This document shows positions 46,610 to 57,800 of a stretch of DNA of 64,000 bases, one piece after another. Every line of letters starts with the position of its first letter. Position 1 is the stretch's first letter. The position numbers and the translations under genes were made by a program. The stretch is from NCBI GenBank assembly GCA_944388405.1, contig CALXIQ010000006.1, positions 62,001-126,000 on the forward strand. Direction: 5' to 3'. This stretch comes from an uncultured Ruminococcus sp. (lineage in GTDB: Bacteria > Bacillota > Clostridia > Oscillospirales > Ruminococcaceae). The notes under the pieces were generated by a model. That model was not told where the DNA came from. It saw nothing but the letters and a program-made list of their open reading frames with translations, and searched no databases.

Positions 46610-47446
46610 CTATTCCTCCCCTGCCGAATCCGCCGCCGATTCAGCTTCCGTTTCGGGAGCGGTGGTAGTTGTAGTAACCGTAGTGGTTGTGGTAGTTGTA
46701 GTTGCAGTAGTGGTAGTTGTGGTAGTAGTTGTGGCTGAAGGGGTGGTAGTGGTGGTTCGCTCCGTTTCGCTTTCCACAGGAGCGGTTGCGGTAGTGGTTG
46801 TTGTCGCCCCGGGCGGGTCGTTATTTGTGGTGGTTGCGGCGGAGGTGGTTTCTTCCTCCTGTGAAACGGCAGAGGTTTCCTCAGTGGTTCTTGAATAGGT
46901 GGTTTCATACACCGGGGTAGTTTCTCTTGAGGTTTCGGTTTCATCAGGCTCTCTTTCCGCCGCAGTAGTGGTGGTAACGCTGTTTTCCTCATGCCCCGAC
47001 TGCCCCGGCTGGTCGAAGCTGTTGGGATTTTGGTTTTCCTCCTGTCCTCCGCCGCCTGCGGAATCGGAAACACTGTTGCCAAAGCCGTATAACAGCGAAA
47101 CATGCTCCTCAAGCCATGTTATCTGCTGGGGAAAAGGCATGTTTTCCTCGTATCTGCTTTGTATCTCCGCCGTGTATTCCCCCGAAACAAGACGCTCAAG
47201 GGTGAACTGATTTCCCTCATCTCCGTATCTTGTGCTGCTTGTAAAAATAATAAACACCGTCGCTGCGCAAAGCAGGATAAACACCAGCGTCACAAGATTT
47301 ATAAAATCATACTGCGCTTTAAGATTTTCTTTGTTCATCTCATTGAGAGCCTTTTCGCTCTCGGCGCACTCCTCTGGCATTACAAACTCTTTTTTCTCCG
47401 TCTTTTTGTTTGCGGATAAATTCATATTTTTAACGTTGCTTTCCAT
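46610..47446 (-). CDS. Truncated DHHW/AlgX-like membrane protein with Thr-rich tail
   Basis: 278 residues from ATG 47446 (AAAGG 9 bp upstream). A cytoplasmic start, one membrane helix (about 49-70), then a short segment (FTLERLVSGEYTAEIQ, NMPFPQQITWLEEH) that matches the membrane-proximal part of DHHW-type SGNH acyl-transfer proteins. The catalytic SGNH domain that should follow is missing. It is replaced by about 150 residues rich in Thr, Glu and Ser, ending in runs of Thr. It is paired with the MBOAT gene 18 bp upstream. Confidence 0.7.
   Translation of the reverse strand: MESNVKNMNLSANKKTEKKEFVMPEECAESEKALNEMNKENLKAQYDFINLVTLVFILLCAATVFIIFTSSTRYGDEGNQFTLERLVSGEYTAEIQSRYEENMPFPQQITWLEEHVSLLYGFGNSVSDSAGGGGQEENQNPNSFDQPGQSGHEENSVTTTTAAEREPDETETSRETTPVYETTYSRTTEETSAVSQEEETTSAATTTNNDPPGATTTTTATAPVESETERTTTTTPSATTTTTTTTTATTTTTTTTVTTTTTAPETEAESAADSAGEE
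46659..46800. repeat. Threonine-codon microsatellite
   Basis: Near-tandem ACN codons (read as GTAGTNGTG on the plus strand) encode the Thr-rich tail of the preceding gene. The triplet repeat would allow length changes without a frameshift. Confidence 0.75.
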
Positions 47447-47464
47447 AAAACTCAACCTTTCAGC

Positions 47465-48844
47465 TTAACCCACAAGACTTGCCGCCTGGGTTATTACGCA
47501 AAGCAGCAAAATCGCCGCCAGCGCCACTGTTTTGCATATTCTTACCTGTCCGTAGGCTCTCGCCGATTTTTCACTATACTTATCAACCTGTGTAAACAGC
47601 GGCTTTCTGATAAATGGACAAACGCTTACAAAGGCAATTGCAATAAGCACTATATTGTTTAAAACCGCATCTCTTACCGCAACGCTCAGCTGATAATCGT
47701 TGCCTATTCCTATCAGCGACTGCAGCCATTTGCCGTAGCCGTACATGCTTGAAAAATAAAGTCCTCCGAACACCGCCACGCTTACGATAAAAACATAGAT
47801 AAGCTTAACTATTCCAGGAAATTCTTCAAGCTTTTTGCCGTATACGCACCTTTCAAGCGCCACTATAATTCCAATAACAATTCCCACTATAAGAAAATTA
47901 AGCCTTGCCTCGTACCATATCATAAGGCAGACAAAGCAGAGCACAATACTTCCTGCCGCCAGAGTTTTCTTTCCCTTGCCCAGTCCTGAAAAAACCTCTT
48001 CAAAAAACCTTACCACGGTGGTGTTAAAGCTTTCAAGCAGTCCCGTAATAAGTCCCTTTGAGCTTGGGTCTTTATAGTTTTTGGGATAATCGAAGCCATT
48101 CATTTTTCCAAGGCCTCTTGCCATATCAGACATTCCCGCCAGAATAAAATAAGCCTCTCCGAAAAAAGCTATAATTCCAAGCCAGCTGCCGAAAAGGGTT
48201 ATCTCATCACTGTTAAGTCCCGCCAGCTTAATACTCTCAAACACCGGCGCCAGCAAAACCGCTTTTCCCAGACCTATAATAAATATATTGAGCCCCTCGT
48301 TTATCTCTCGTCCGCTCATGGTTCTTTTTCTTATGTAAGGCTCTATATCGCCGTATCTCACCAGCGGTCCCGCTATCATAAAATGATATGACGCCATATA
48401 TGTAAGCAGGCAGAAGATGTTCTTTTCCACAGCACACCTTCCCGTATAAACATCATAGCAGTAGGAAAACCCTCTTAAAGTGTAATATGCCACTCCGATA
48501 GGCAGAACTGCCTGAGAAAAGCTTAACAGGCTTATTGCGTCAAACAAATAGTTGTGAGCGAAAATAAACAAAACCGCTGCGTTCATAACCACATCCGCCG
48601 CCAGCAGCGCCTTTGCGGTGGACTTGTTTGTTTCACGGTTTTTGGCTATTCCGATTGCTATAAAGTATTCCGCAATTACCGTAACAAAAATCAGGCATAC
48701 CGCCAAGGGCTTTGCCCATGAAAAGAATATGACCGACGTTATTATAAGTATGAGATTTTTATATTCAGTGCTTCTGTCGAAAAAGGAAAAAAGTATTGAT
48801 AACGGAAGCAATCCGAGAAAAAACAACATATCAGAATAGCTCAA
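47465..48844 (-). CDS. Degenerate MBOAT (AlgI/DltB-like) membrane protein
   Basis: 459 residues, with about eleven membrane helices. The framework of the family is clear: start MSYSDMLFFLGLLPLSI, PIGVAYYTLRGFSYCYDVY (121-135 area), MIAGPLVRYGDI and ILAGMSDMARGLGKMNGFDYP. However, the FWRRWHISLS-type motif is replaced by VRFFEEVFSG (about 278-287), and the catalytic His of the GLWHGA motif is replaced by Tyr in IWYEA (about 309-313). It probably no longer transfers acyl groups and may act as a carrier or scaffold (inference). Confidence 0.8.
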   Translation of the reverse strand: MSYSDMLFFLGLLPLSILFSFFDRSTEYKNLILIITSVIFFSWAKPLAVCLIFVTVIAEYFIAIGIAKNRETNKSTAKALLAADVVMNAAVLFIFAHNYLFDAISLLSFSQAVLPIGVAYYTLRGFSYCYDVYTGRCAVEKNIFCLLTYMASYHFMIAGPLVRYGDIEPYIRKRTMSGREINEGLNIFIIGLGKAVLLAPVFESIKLAGLNSDEITLFGSWLGIIAFFGEAYFILAGMSDMARGLGKMNGFDYPKNYKDPSSKGLITGLLESFNTTVVRFFEEVFSGLGKGKKTLAAGSIVLCFVCLMIWYEARLNFLIVGIVIGIIVALERCVYGKKLEEFPGIVKLIYVFIVSVAVFGGLYFSSMYGYGKWLQSLIGIGNDYQLSVAVRDAVLNNIVLIAIAFVSVCPFIRKPLFTQVDKYSEKSARAYGQVRICKTVALAAILLLCVITQAASLVG

Positions 48845-49169
48845 CTTGACATCTCCTCATAATTAATATATTTATTCTATTAATATAAAATTTAAAATAG
48901 TCGCAACTTACTATTATAATTTTATCACAAACCGCAGATTTAAGCAAGCATAATCAAGATAAAATAAAACTTTTTTATAAAATAACCCCGTTTGACTTGA
49001 TTTTTATGGAGCAGAGTTTTAAAACCCCGGCTTTCTTTATGAAAATTTTACTTCTAACAGCGAAAGGCTGTCCCTTTAATATGGAACAGCCTTCCGCCTG
49101 AAGTAAAAGAATATGAAAAATATGAAGAAAACTTAAATTAGAAGAAAGCTTATTTAGGTTTTGGGAGTA
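48845..49169. other. Intergenic region between MBOAT and HtrA genes
   Basis: 325 bp, AT-rich. The left half has no evident element besides a possible promoter for the leftward MBOAT gene. The right half has a hairpin at 49064-49093. No open frame with a ribosome site is present. Confidence 0.6.
49064..49093 (-). terminator. Weak terminator after htrA-like gene
   Basis: On the minus strand AAGGCTGTTCC / GGGACAGCCTT makes an 11-bp stem about 75 bp beyond the stop. The downstream tract is not a clean T run, so it may act partly as an mRNA 3' stabiliser. Confidence 0.5.
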
Positions 49170-50525
49170 TTAAAATCCTCCGTACTGATTGAAGAATTCA
49201 CGATAGCTGTCATAGCCGCCGTAATCCTGCTGCTGGTCATCCTCGTCGTCGCCGGTATCAATCGCCTCGCCGAGAATAACCTCCATATCAATTATATCAC
49301 CGTCTCTGTAAACCGAAACTGTAATCTGATCTCCGGCCTGGTATTCTTCCTTTATCTCGTTGAACTCCTCTATAGATTCAATAAGAGTTCCCTCGATGCC
49401 TATAACAATATCGTTGACCTGTATTCCGGCTTCCTCAGCGGCGCTTCCCTCTTCAACGCTTCTTACAAAGAAGCCCTTTGGTATATCATAATACTGAGAG
49501 TAAACGTCGGTTACATTTTCACCGCTTATACCCAGAGTAGGTCTGCCGGTTACATAGCCGTACTGAATAAGGTCTTCAACTATGGGGATAGCCTCGTCAA
49601 TCGGGATAGCGAATCCCAATCCCTCGCCGTAAGTTGAGGATACCTTTGCAGAGGTGATTCCTATAACCTGTCCGTAGGCGTTGATAAGAGGTCCGCCCGA
49701 GTTACCGCTGTTGATTGAGGCGTCGGTCTGAATAAGATTCATTGTTCTGTCCTCAATTGTAAGGGTTCTGTCGGTAGCGGAGATTATTCCTGCCGTAACG
49801 GAGTTTGCAAGGTCAAAGCCCAGAGGATTTCCTATTACTATGGAAACTTCTCCGACTCTTATCTCGGAGGAAGTTCCGAACTCAGCGGCGGTGAGCCCTG
49901 TTCTGTCTATCTTTACAACCGCCAAATCGGTCTGGCTGTCTGCGCCCACCAGCTCAGCGGCTATCGTTTCACTTTCACTGCCTGAGCTTTCATCGGTATA
50001 TGAGCTTGGCAGAACTACCGAAATTGTGTTTGCTCCGTCAACAACGTGAGCGTTTGTAATAATGTATCCGTCCTCACTCATGATGATGCCGGTTCCGGTA
50101 ACAGTTCCCGAGCTTGTCATGCAGGAAATTCCCACAACAGAAGGTGAAACCTTATCTACAATATCGGGAATGGACATAGCGTCACTTGGAGTTGCAAGCT
50201 GAATAATGCTGGGAAGATTGCTTCTGTCCACCGAAGAAGCGCTACTTGTATCGTCATCATTATTCTGAGCGGTCTGAAGGGAGGAGCCTGAGCTGTCGTT
50301 TCCCAGTCCGTTTCCGGTAATCAACGAATAGCCTACAATTGAGGTTGTTCCCACAGCCACAACGCTGAGTATAGCTACAATTCCGGTAAGAATTTTTCTG
50401 CCCTTTTTCTTTTTGTTTTCGGGCTTATAGGAAAATTCATTTACAGAGTCACTGTTGTAACTGTTAAAATCCTGCTGATTGTTCTGATTATCAAAATTTT
50501 CATTGAAGTTGTTGAAGTCTGTCAT
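49170..50525 (-). CDS. htrA: HtrA/DegP-like membrane-anchored serine protease
   Basis: 451 residues from ATG 50525 (GGAGGG 7 bp upstream). An Asn-rich cytoplasmic tail and one membrane helix (about 50-70) are followed by the trypsin-like domain with the triad His (NAHVVDG), Asp (QTDLAVVKID) and Ser (NSGNSGGPL), and one PDZ domain (GFFVRSVEEGSAAEEAGI). It degrades misfolded proteins at the outer face of the membrane. A TATAAT box is at 50592-50597 but no good -35 was found. Confidence 0.94.
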   Translation of the reverse strand: MTDFNNFNENFDNQNNQQDFNSYNSDSVNEFSYKPENKKKKGRKILTGIVAILSVVAVGTTSIVGYSLITGNGLGNDSSGSSLQTAQNNDDDTSSASSVDRSNLPSIIQLATPSDAMSIPDIVDKVSPSVVGISCMTSSGTVTGTGIIMSEDGYIITNAHVVDGANTISVVLPSSYTDESSGSESETIAAELVGADSQTDLAVVKIDRTGLTAAEFGTSSEIRVGEVSIVIGNPLGFDLANSVTAGIISATDRTLTIEDRTMNLIQTDASINSGNSGGPLINAYGQVIGITSAKVSSTYGEGLGFAIPIDEAIPIVEDLIQYGYVTGRPTLGISGENVTDVYSQYYDIPKGFFVRSVEEGSAAEEAGIQVNDIVIGIEGTLIESIEEFNEIKEEYQAGDQITVSVYRDGDIIDMEVILGEAIDTGDDEDDQQQDYGGYDSYREFFNQYGGF

Positions 50526-50707
50526 ATTCAATCCCTCCTGCGTATATATCACAGATCCGTTTTGTATCCTTTCTTTTGTTTCTATACTTATATTATACCC
50601 CCCAATGTGATAACTCTATGATAGCAATCGTAAAATTTGGTTATTTAAAAATATATTTTTTATCATAAAAAAGGCATATTTCATCACTTGTATTTTCTCG
50701 CAGAAAT

Positions 50708-50746
50708 AAAAAACAGCCTTTACCGCAGCGCAGTAAAAGACTGTTT
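50708..50746 (-). terminator. Terminator after gyrA
   Basis: On the minus strand AAACAGTCTTTTAC / GGTAAAGGCTGTTT with an 8-nt loop is followed by TTTATTT. It lies about 30 bp past the gyrA stop and separates it from htrA. Confidence 0.85.
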
Positions 50747-50774
50747 CTGATATTTTTTAATCCGCCGGTAAGAA

Positions 50775-53315
50775 TTAATCCTCCGGCTCGGGCTCTTCGG
50801 TGATAACCTCGGCGCTTTCTTCCTTTTCGGCGGCTTTTTGTTCCGCCTCAAGCTCCTCCTCTGAGGGCTGTTCAACCTCTGAAATTTCAGCGCTTTCATC
50901 ATGCTCCGCTCTGGTGAAGGTAACAACTCTGTCGTCCTCTGCAAGCCGCATAAGCCTTACGCCGGTAGCGTATCTTCCCATTATTCTCACATCGGCCGCA
51001 CGGAATCTGATAACAATTCCTTCGGTTGAAATCATTATAATGTCGTCGGTTTCGTCCACAACCTTTATGCCGCAGACATAACCCTTTTCATCGGAAACCT
51101 TATAGTTAAGCATTCCGAAGCCGCCTCTATTCTGAATCCTATAGGAATCAAGGGCAGTGCGCCTGCCAAGACCCTTGTCGGAAACGGTAAGCACAGAAGC
51201 GTTTTCTCTCACTCTTGCCATTGAAACCACATAGTCGCCCTCTCTCAGCTTTATAGCCTTTACGCCGTGAGCCGAACGGGACATTTTTCTTATGCAGTTT
51301 TCATCTATACGGATAGCCATTCCGTTGCGGGTAGCAATAATAAGCTGGTTTTCGCCCTTTGTCATTCTCACTCCGGCAATTTCGTCACCCTCGTCAAGAC
51401 CGATGGCGATAAGACCGTTCTTGCGCACATTCTTGTACGCCGAAAGGGGAGTTCGCTTTATCTTTCCGTGCTTTGTAACCATAACGATATTCTTGCCCTC
51501 GTCAAAATCGGAGGTTTTTATCATTGCGGCTATCTTTTCATTCTCTCCAAGAGGCAGAATATTTACAATGTTTACTCCTCTTGCAGCCTTTGAACCCTCG
51601 GGAAGCTCGTAGCACTTCAGACGATACATTATGCCCCTGTTTGAAATAAACAGAATATGGTCGTGGGTGGAGCAGATGTACATCTCGTCGATAAAATCGT
51701 CCTCACGCTGCTTCATTCCCGTAACGCCTCTGCCTCCGCGGTTCTGCGCCTTGTACGCCGAAACGGGTATTCTCTTTATATAGCCGTTGTTGGTGTAGGT
51801 TACAACGCTGTCCTCCACAGGGATAAGATCCTCTATATCAACTTCGCCGCTGACATTTTCAATCTGAGTTCTTCTTTCATCGCCGAATTTCTGTCTTATA
51901 GCTTCCAGCTCGTCGATTATAATATTTAAAACTCTGTCGTGATTTGCCAGAATATCTTCATAATCGGCTATCTTTTCTTCGATTTCCTCTAACTCGTCAA
52001 GAATCTTTTGACGCTCCATGCCGGTAAGACGGCCGAGAGTCATGTTGGCAATGTGGTCGGCCTGAATTTCGCTGAGAGAAAACCTGTCCATCAGCCTTTG
52101 CTTACCCTCGGGAATATTCTTTGAGGTTTTCATTATTTCAACAACCTCGTCGATATTATCAAGGGCAATCACAAGACCTCTCAGTATATGGTCTCTTTCC
52201 TTTGCCTTCTTAAGGTCAAACTCGGTTCTTCTTCTTATAACCTCAACCTGGAAGTCAAGATACTGCTCAAGACATTCCTTTAAAGTAAGCACCTTCGGTA
52301 TGCCGTTCACCAGCGCCAGCATTATAACACCCACGGTATCCTGAAGCTGAGTGTATGAAAACAGCTTGTTTAAAACAACCTGAGGTATAGCGTCCTTTTT
52401 AAGCTCGATTACAATTCTCATACCCTCTCGGTCGGATTCGTCACGAAGATCGTGGATTCCCTCAACACGCTTGTCCTTTACAAGTCCGGCAATAGCTTCA
52501 ACCAGCCTTGCCTTGTTGACCATATAGGGTATCTCATGAACTATAATGCAGTTTCTGCCCTTTATCTCCTCAATGGTGGTATTTGCACGGAGAATAATCT
52601 TTCCTCTTCCTGTGCCATAAGCAGCTCTTATTCCGGCTCTGCCCATAATAATTCCACCGGTGGGGAAATCGGGACCTTTTATATACTCCATCAGCTCGTC
52701 AAGAGTACAGTCGGGATTTCTAACCAGCAGCTTTATACCCTCGATAACCTCGCTGAGGTTGTGAGGAGGAATGTTTGTTGCCATACCAACTGCAATTCCC
52801 GTTGAACCATTGCACAGCAGCTGGGGGAAACGGGAAGGCAGTACCTGTGGCTCTTTAAGTCTGTCGTCGTAGTTTGATTGAAATTCCACCGTATCCTTAT
52901 TTATATCGGTAAGCATATGGAGTGAAATCTTAGACATTTTAGCTTCTGTATAACGGTAAGCAGCCGGAGGGTCGCCGTCCACCGAACCGAAGTTTCCGTG
53001 ACCGTCCACCATGGGATAACGCAGAGAAAAGCTCTGAGCCATTCTTACCAGTGCATCATAAACCGAAGCGTCGCCGTGGGGATGATAACGTCCCAGCACA
53101 GCGCCTACCGTGTCGGCGCACTTACGATAAGGCTTGTCGGGATAAAGTCCGTTTTCATACATTGTATAAAGTATTCTTCTGTGAACAGGCTTTAATCCGT
53201 CCCTTACGTCTGGAAGCGCTCTTGATACAATTACCGCCATTGAATACTGAAGGAATGATTCCTTCATTATATCTTCAACGTCGCTGATTATAACGTTTGA
53301 ATTATCGCTAAACAA
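50775..53315 (-). CDS. gyrA: DNA gyrase subunit A
   Basis: 846 residues. The catalytic Tyr is Tyr122 in [10 protein letters not shown]. The quinolone region reads [10 protein letters not shown] (residues 78-87), with Ala at position 83 and Asp at 87, where E. coli has Ser83 and Asp87. The GyrA box QNRGGRG and the six-bladed beta-pinwheel domain follow, and the C-terminus is very acidic (about 40 residues). It introduces negative supercoils with GyrB. Confidence 0.95.
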   Translation of the reverse strand: MFSDNSNVIISDVEDIMKESFLQYSMAVIVSRALPDVRDGLKPVHRRILYTMYENGLYPDKPYRKCADTVGAVLGRYHPHGDASVYDALVRMAQSFSLRYPMVDGHGNFGSVDGDPPAAYRYTEAKMSKISLHMLTDINKDTVEFQSNYDDRLKEPQVLPSRFPQLLCNGSTGIAVGMATNIPPHNLSEVIEGIKLLVRNPDCTLDELMEYIKGPDFPTGGIIMGRAGIRAAYGTGRGKIILRANTTIEEIKGRNCIIVHEIPYMVNKARLVEAIAGLVKDKRVEGIHDLRDESDREGMRIVIELKKDAIPQVVLNKLFSYTQLQDTVGVIMLALVNGIPKVLTLKECLEQYLDFQVEVIRRRTEFDLKKAKERDHILRGLVIALDNIDEVVEIMKTSKNIPEGKQRLMDRFSLSEIQADHIANMTLGRLTGMERQKILDELEEIEEKIADYEDILANHDRVLNIIIDELEAIRQKFGDERRTQIENVSGEVDIEDLIPVEDSVVTYTNNGYIKRIPVSAYKAQNRGGRGVTGMKQREDDFIDEMYICSTHDHILFISNRGIMYRLKCYELPEGSKAARGVNIVNILPLGENEKIAAMIKTSDFDEGKNIVMVTKHGKIKRTPLSAYKNVRKNGLIAIGLDEGDEIAGVRMTKGENQLIIATRNGMAIRIDENCIRKMSRSAHGVKAIKLREGDYVVSMARVRENASVLTVSDKGLGRRTALDSYRIQNRGGFGMLNYKVSDEKGYVCGIKVVDETDDIIMISTEGIVIRFRAADVRIMGRYATGVRLMRLAEDDRVVTFTRAEHDESAEISEVEQPSEEELEAEQKAAEKEESAEVITEEPEPED

Positions 53316-53385
53316 ATTATCACTCTCTTTCTTACTGATACGGCGTTTTTTCGCCGGATACTGTCAGGCTTATCAGCATTTATTT

Positions 53386-53997
53386 TTAAGAAAAATACAC
53401 AGCTAACTTATTTCTGAAAATTTCACACTGCTTTTCATCCATGCATCTTTTGGGAAGCACATATATAATATCTTTTGCGAGGATAACAATAAACATATTA
53501 TCCTGTTCTATAATATCAATCCCGCCGTCGCCCAACTTAACCACCTTGGGAGGAATGGGTCTGAAATCCTCGGAGTTTTTTTCCTCCTCGGTTATTATGG
53601 TTTCAATGACGAAGCTGTCGTCATAGAGAGAAAAAACATATCTGTCGTCCTCGAGGATTTTCATAGCTTCTAGTAAGGAGGTGCGGATTTTTTTCATATT
53701 GTACCAGATTGCCGCTATCGCCGCCAGACACACTCCCAGAAGAATATAGTTCATAGCTATGGAAGGATCTCTCCAGGAGGACACTGCAAAGCCTACCGCA
53801 AGGATTCCGAAGCCTATGGTTTTCAGCAGGTTTTTCTTGTAGACATATTTTTTCTGAAAGGTTACAAACGCTTCACCCTGCTCCTCGTTGGTTATATTAT
53901 ATTCAAAGGAAAGGTCGGGAGAAATCTCAATTATCTTTTCCCCGTTTTCAATTTCAGTTTTATCAAATCCGTCCTGAACAATATTTTCACTGTCCAT
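53386..53997 (-). CDS. YcxB-like small membrane protein between gyrB and gyrA
   Basis: About 203 residues from ATG 53997; a GTG at 54039 gives a longer form and the start is uncertain because neither has an ideal ribosome site. Two membrane helices (about 70-110) and a C-terminal soluble domain with the pattern NMFIVILAKDIIYVLPKRCM fit the YcxB family of unknown function. Its insertion between the gyrase genes separates them by nearly 740 bp. Confidence 0.7.
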   Translation of the reverse strand: MDSENIVQDGFDKTEIENGEKIIEISPDLSFEYNITNEEQGEAFVTFQKKYVYKKNLLKTIGFGILAVGFAVSSWRDPSIAMNYILLGVCLAAIAAIWYNMKKIRTSLLEAMKILEDDRYVFSLYDDSFVIETIITEEEKNSEDFRPIPPKVVKLGDGGIDIIEQDNMFIVILAKDIIYVLPKRCMDEKQCEIFRNKLAVYFS

Positions 53998-54053
53998 ACC
54001 CTTGTTTGCGTTCCTTAAAGGAAACTGCTCTCCTTTCACGGTATTTCATAAAA

Positions 54054-56060
<2,007 letters not shown>

Positions 56061-56105
56061 TTACCTTTTCACGAAAGATTCAATCAAGCTTCCGTAAATA
56101 TATTT

Positions 56106-56414
56106 TTAAAGCTGTGATGCATTTATGTCATTTTTTAAATCAAGGGACATGTCACCTTGCAGCTTTCTTACACTCCTTTTAAAAAGAGTTGAGCAGGCAA
56201 GCTGACTTATATAGACCCTTTCGGTAAAATCCTTATCAAGGCAGACTATAAAGCTTTTGGGCATTTCATAGCTGCAATTAATCACCCTTTTGTTTTTTGA
56301 GGACACATTCAAAAATTCTTTGGTGAATTTTGATATCGAAGTGTTTTCTATATCGAATATTCCTATTATATCCTTATCGTTTACAATATAGCCGCCGCCC
56401 AGATGAAGATACAT
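56106..56414 (-). CDS. remB: Extracellular matrix regulator RemB-like (YaaB)
   Basis: 102 residues beginning MYLHLGGGYIVNDKDIIGIFD, the RemB/DUF370-type start. It lies between recF and gyrB, the standard position in Firmicutes. In Bacillus it regulates biofilm genes with RemA. The C-terminal third is not conserved. Confidence 0.85.
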   Translation of the reverse strand: MYLHLGGGYIVNDKDIIGIFDIENTSISKFTKEFLNVSSKNKRVINCSYEMPKSFIVCLDKDFTERVYISQLACSTLFKRSVRKLQGDMSLDLKNDINASQL

Positions 56415-56443
56415 TTTATCTATACTCTGCCTTCCTGTAATTT

Positions 56444-57562
56444 TCAGCTTATAATTCTGCCGTTTTTTATTTTATAAAGCTTTCCTCTCCTACCCTCAAA
56501 AGGGACAGAATCGTCGCAGCAGGTTATAAACACCTGCATTCCGTCTATTTTTGAAACCACAAATTCCTGTCTTGACGGGTCAAGTTCGCTTAAAACGTCA
56601 TCAAGCAGAATACAAGGCGCATCCCCTGTTTCCTCAGCAAGAATATACGCCTGAGCAAGCTTCATAACCAAAGCTACCGAGCGGTGCTGCCCCTGAGAGG
56701 CAAACCCCCTGGCTGAAAGACCGTTTATAAACGCCGTCAGGTCGTCACGGTGTACTCCCTTCTGAGTAAAGCCTGCTTTTATATCCTCCTGCCTGTTGTT
56801 TTCAAGACAGGCAAGATATTCACTCGAAAGGTCGTTTTTGTAATCCTGCCGTCCCTCAAGACGGTTAAAAACAGTGGAATAATACTTAAGCTCAAGCTTT
56901 TCAGCTCCTCCCGAGATTTCATCATACAGCGCCGATGCCAGCGAATTAAGCTTCTTAGCGTAATTGTATCTCAAAAGGGATATATACGCTCCCATTCTTG
57001 CCAACTGAATATCCCAAACTTCAAGCTCGTCCTTCTGCGACTTGCCAAGAGCTATATTTTTAAGCAGCATATTTCTCTGCTCAATAAGCTGATCATACTT
57101 TTCGGCAACCTCAGCGTATGAAATCTTTATCTGAGAAACCGACAAATCAAGAAATTCCCGGCGTACCTCCGGCGAGCCTTTTGAAAGCTCCAGATCCTCC
57201 GGGGTAAACACCACACAGTCGAAATTTCCGAAAAGCTTTGAAGGGGATTTAAGCTTTACCCCGTTAAGCTTACAATTTTTTTCTCTTACATTTGGCTTTG
57301 CCATATTGTAAGTAACGATCTGCTCCCGCTGTTTGTTTTTAAAGTGAAGCTCGATGCTCATGGTGTCGCCGTTTATGTCTATCATTCCCTTATCCTTGGT
57401 TTTGCGAAAGCTTTTAACTCCGCTGCAAAGCCACACCGCTTCTATCAAGTTGGTTTTTCCCTGGGCGTTATCACCGCAGAAAATATTAAGGGAGGGATGA
57501 GGATATATCTCAATATTCTTTAAATTTTTAAAGCCGTTGACGCAAAGCTTTGTAATATGCAT
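56444..57562 (-). CDS. recF: DNA replication and repair protein RecF
   Basis: 372 residues. Walker A GDNAQGKTN, the signature SQGQHRSVALVMKLA and Walker B CILLDDVLSELD are intact, in an SMC-like ATPase without a long coiled coil. It helps load RecA at gaps. Its start overlaps the yaaA stop by one base. Confidence 0.96.
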   Translation of the reverse strand: MHITKLCVNGFKNLKNIEIYPHPSLNIFCGDNAQGKTNLIEAVWLCSGVKSFRKTKDKGMIDINGDTMSIELHFKNKQREQIVTYNMAKPNVREKNCKLNGVKLKSPSKLFGNFDCVVFTPEDLELSKGSPEVRREFLDLSVSQIKISYAEVAEKYDQLIEQRNMLLKNIALGKSQKDELEVWDIQLARMGAYISLLRYNYAKKLNSLASALYDEISGGAEKLELKYYSTVFNRLEGRQDYKNDLSSEYLACLENNRQEDIKAGFTQKGVHRDDLTAFINGLSARGFASQGQHRSVALVMKLAQAYILAEETGDAPCILLDDVLSELDPSRQEFVVSKIDGMQVFITCCDDSVPFEGRRGKLYKIKNGRIIS

Positions 57563-57786
57563 TATTCTACCACGATTTCAGTTGAAATTTCGTCGATTTG
57601 AATCCTATCGCCCTTGCGGACCTTTTTTCCTCTCAGGGTGCAGACCTCGCCGTTAAATTTGATTCTTTCCTCGGCTATAATCTCCTTGGCTATTCCTCCC
57701 GTTTCGTTAAGCCCGGCGTATTTAAGCAGGGAATCAAGCTTTATATAATCTGTTTTTATATTAACCTTAATCTGTTTATAATCCAT
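57562..57786 (-). CDS. yaaA: S4-domain RNA-binding protein YaaA
   Basis: 74 residues from ATG 57786 (AGAAGG upstream). It is a single S4-like domain (KLDSLLKYAGLNETGGIAKEI, then FNGEVCTLRGKKVRKGDRI). It sits between dnaN and recF as in Bacillus. Its role is unknown; ribosome binding has been suggested for relatives. Confidence 0.9.
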   Translation of the reverse strand: MDYKQIKVNIKTDYIKLDSLLKYAGLNETGGIAKEIIAEERIKFNGEVCTLRGKKVRKGDRIQIDEISTEIVVE

Positions 57787-57800
57787 ATAAAACCTTCTTA

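Noticed and set aside
46659..46800. Possible CRISPR-like repetitive tract
   Set aside because: Units are three bases without spacers and encode threonine in frame, so it is a coding microsatellite.
46662..46898. Val-rich plus-strand frame over the Thr repeat
   Set aside because: It is the mirror of ACN codons read as GTN; low complexity creates open frames on every strand.
46576..47112. Pro-rich 178-codon minus-strand frame overlapping the Thr-rich gene
   Set aside because: It arises from the shifted reading of the same repeat and would overlap the radical SAM start; no ribosome site.
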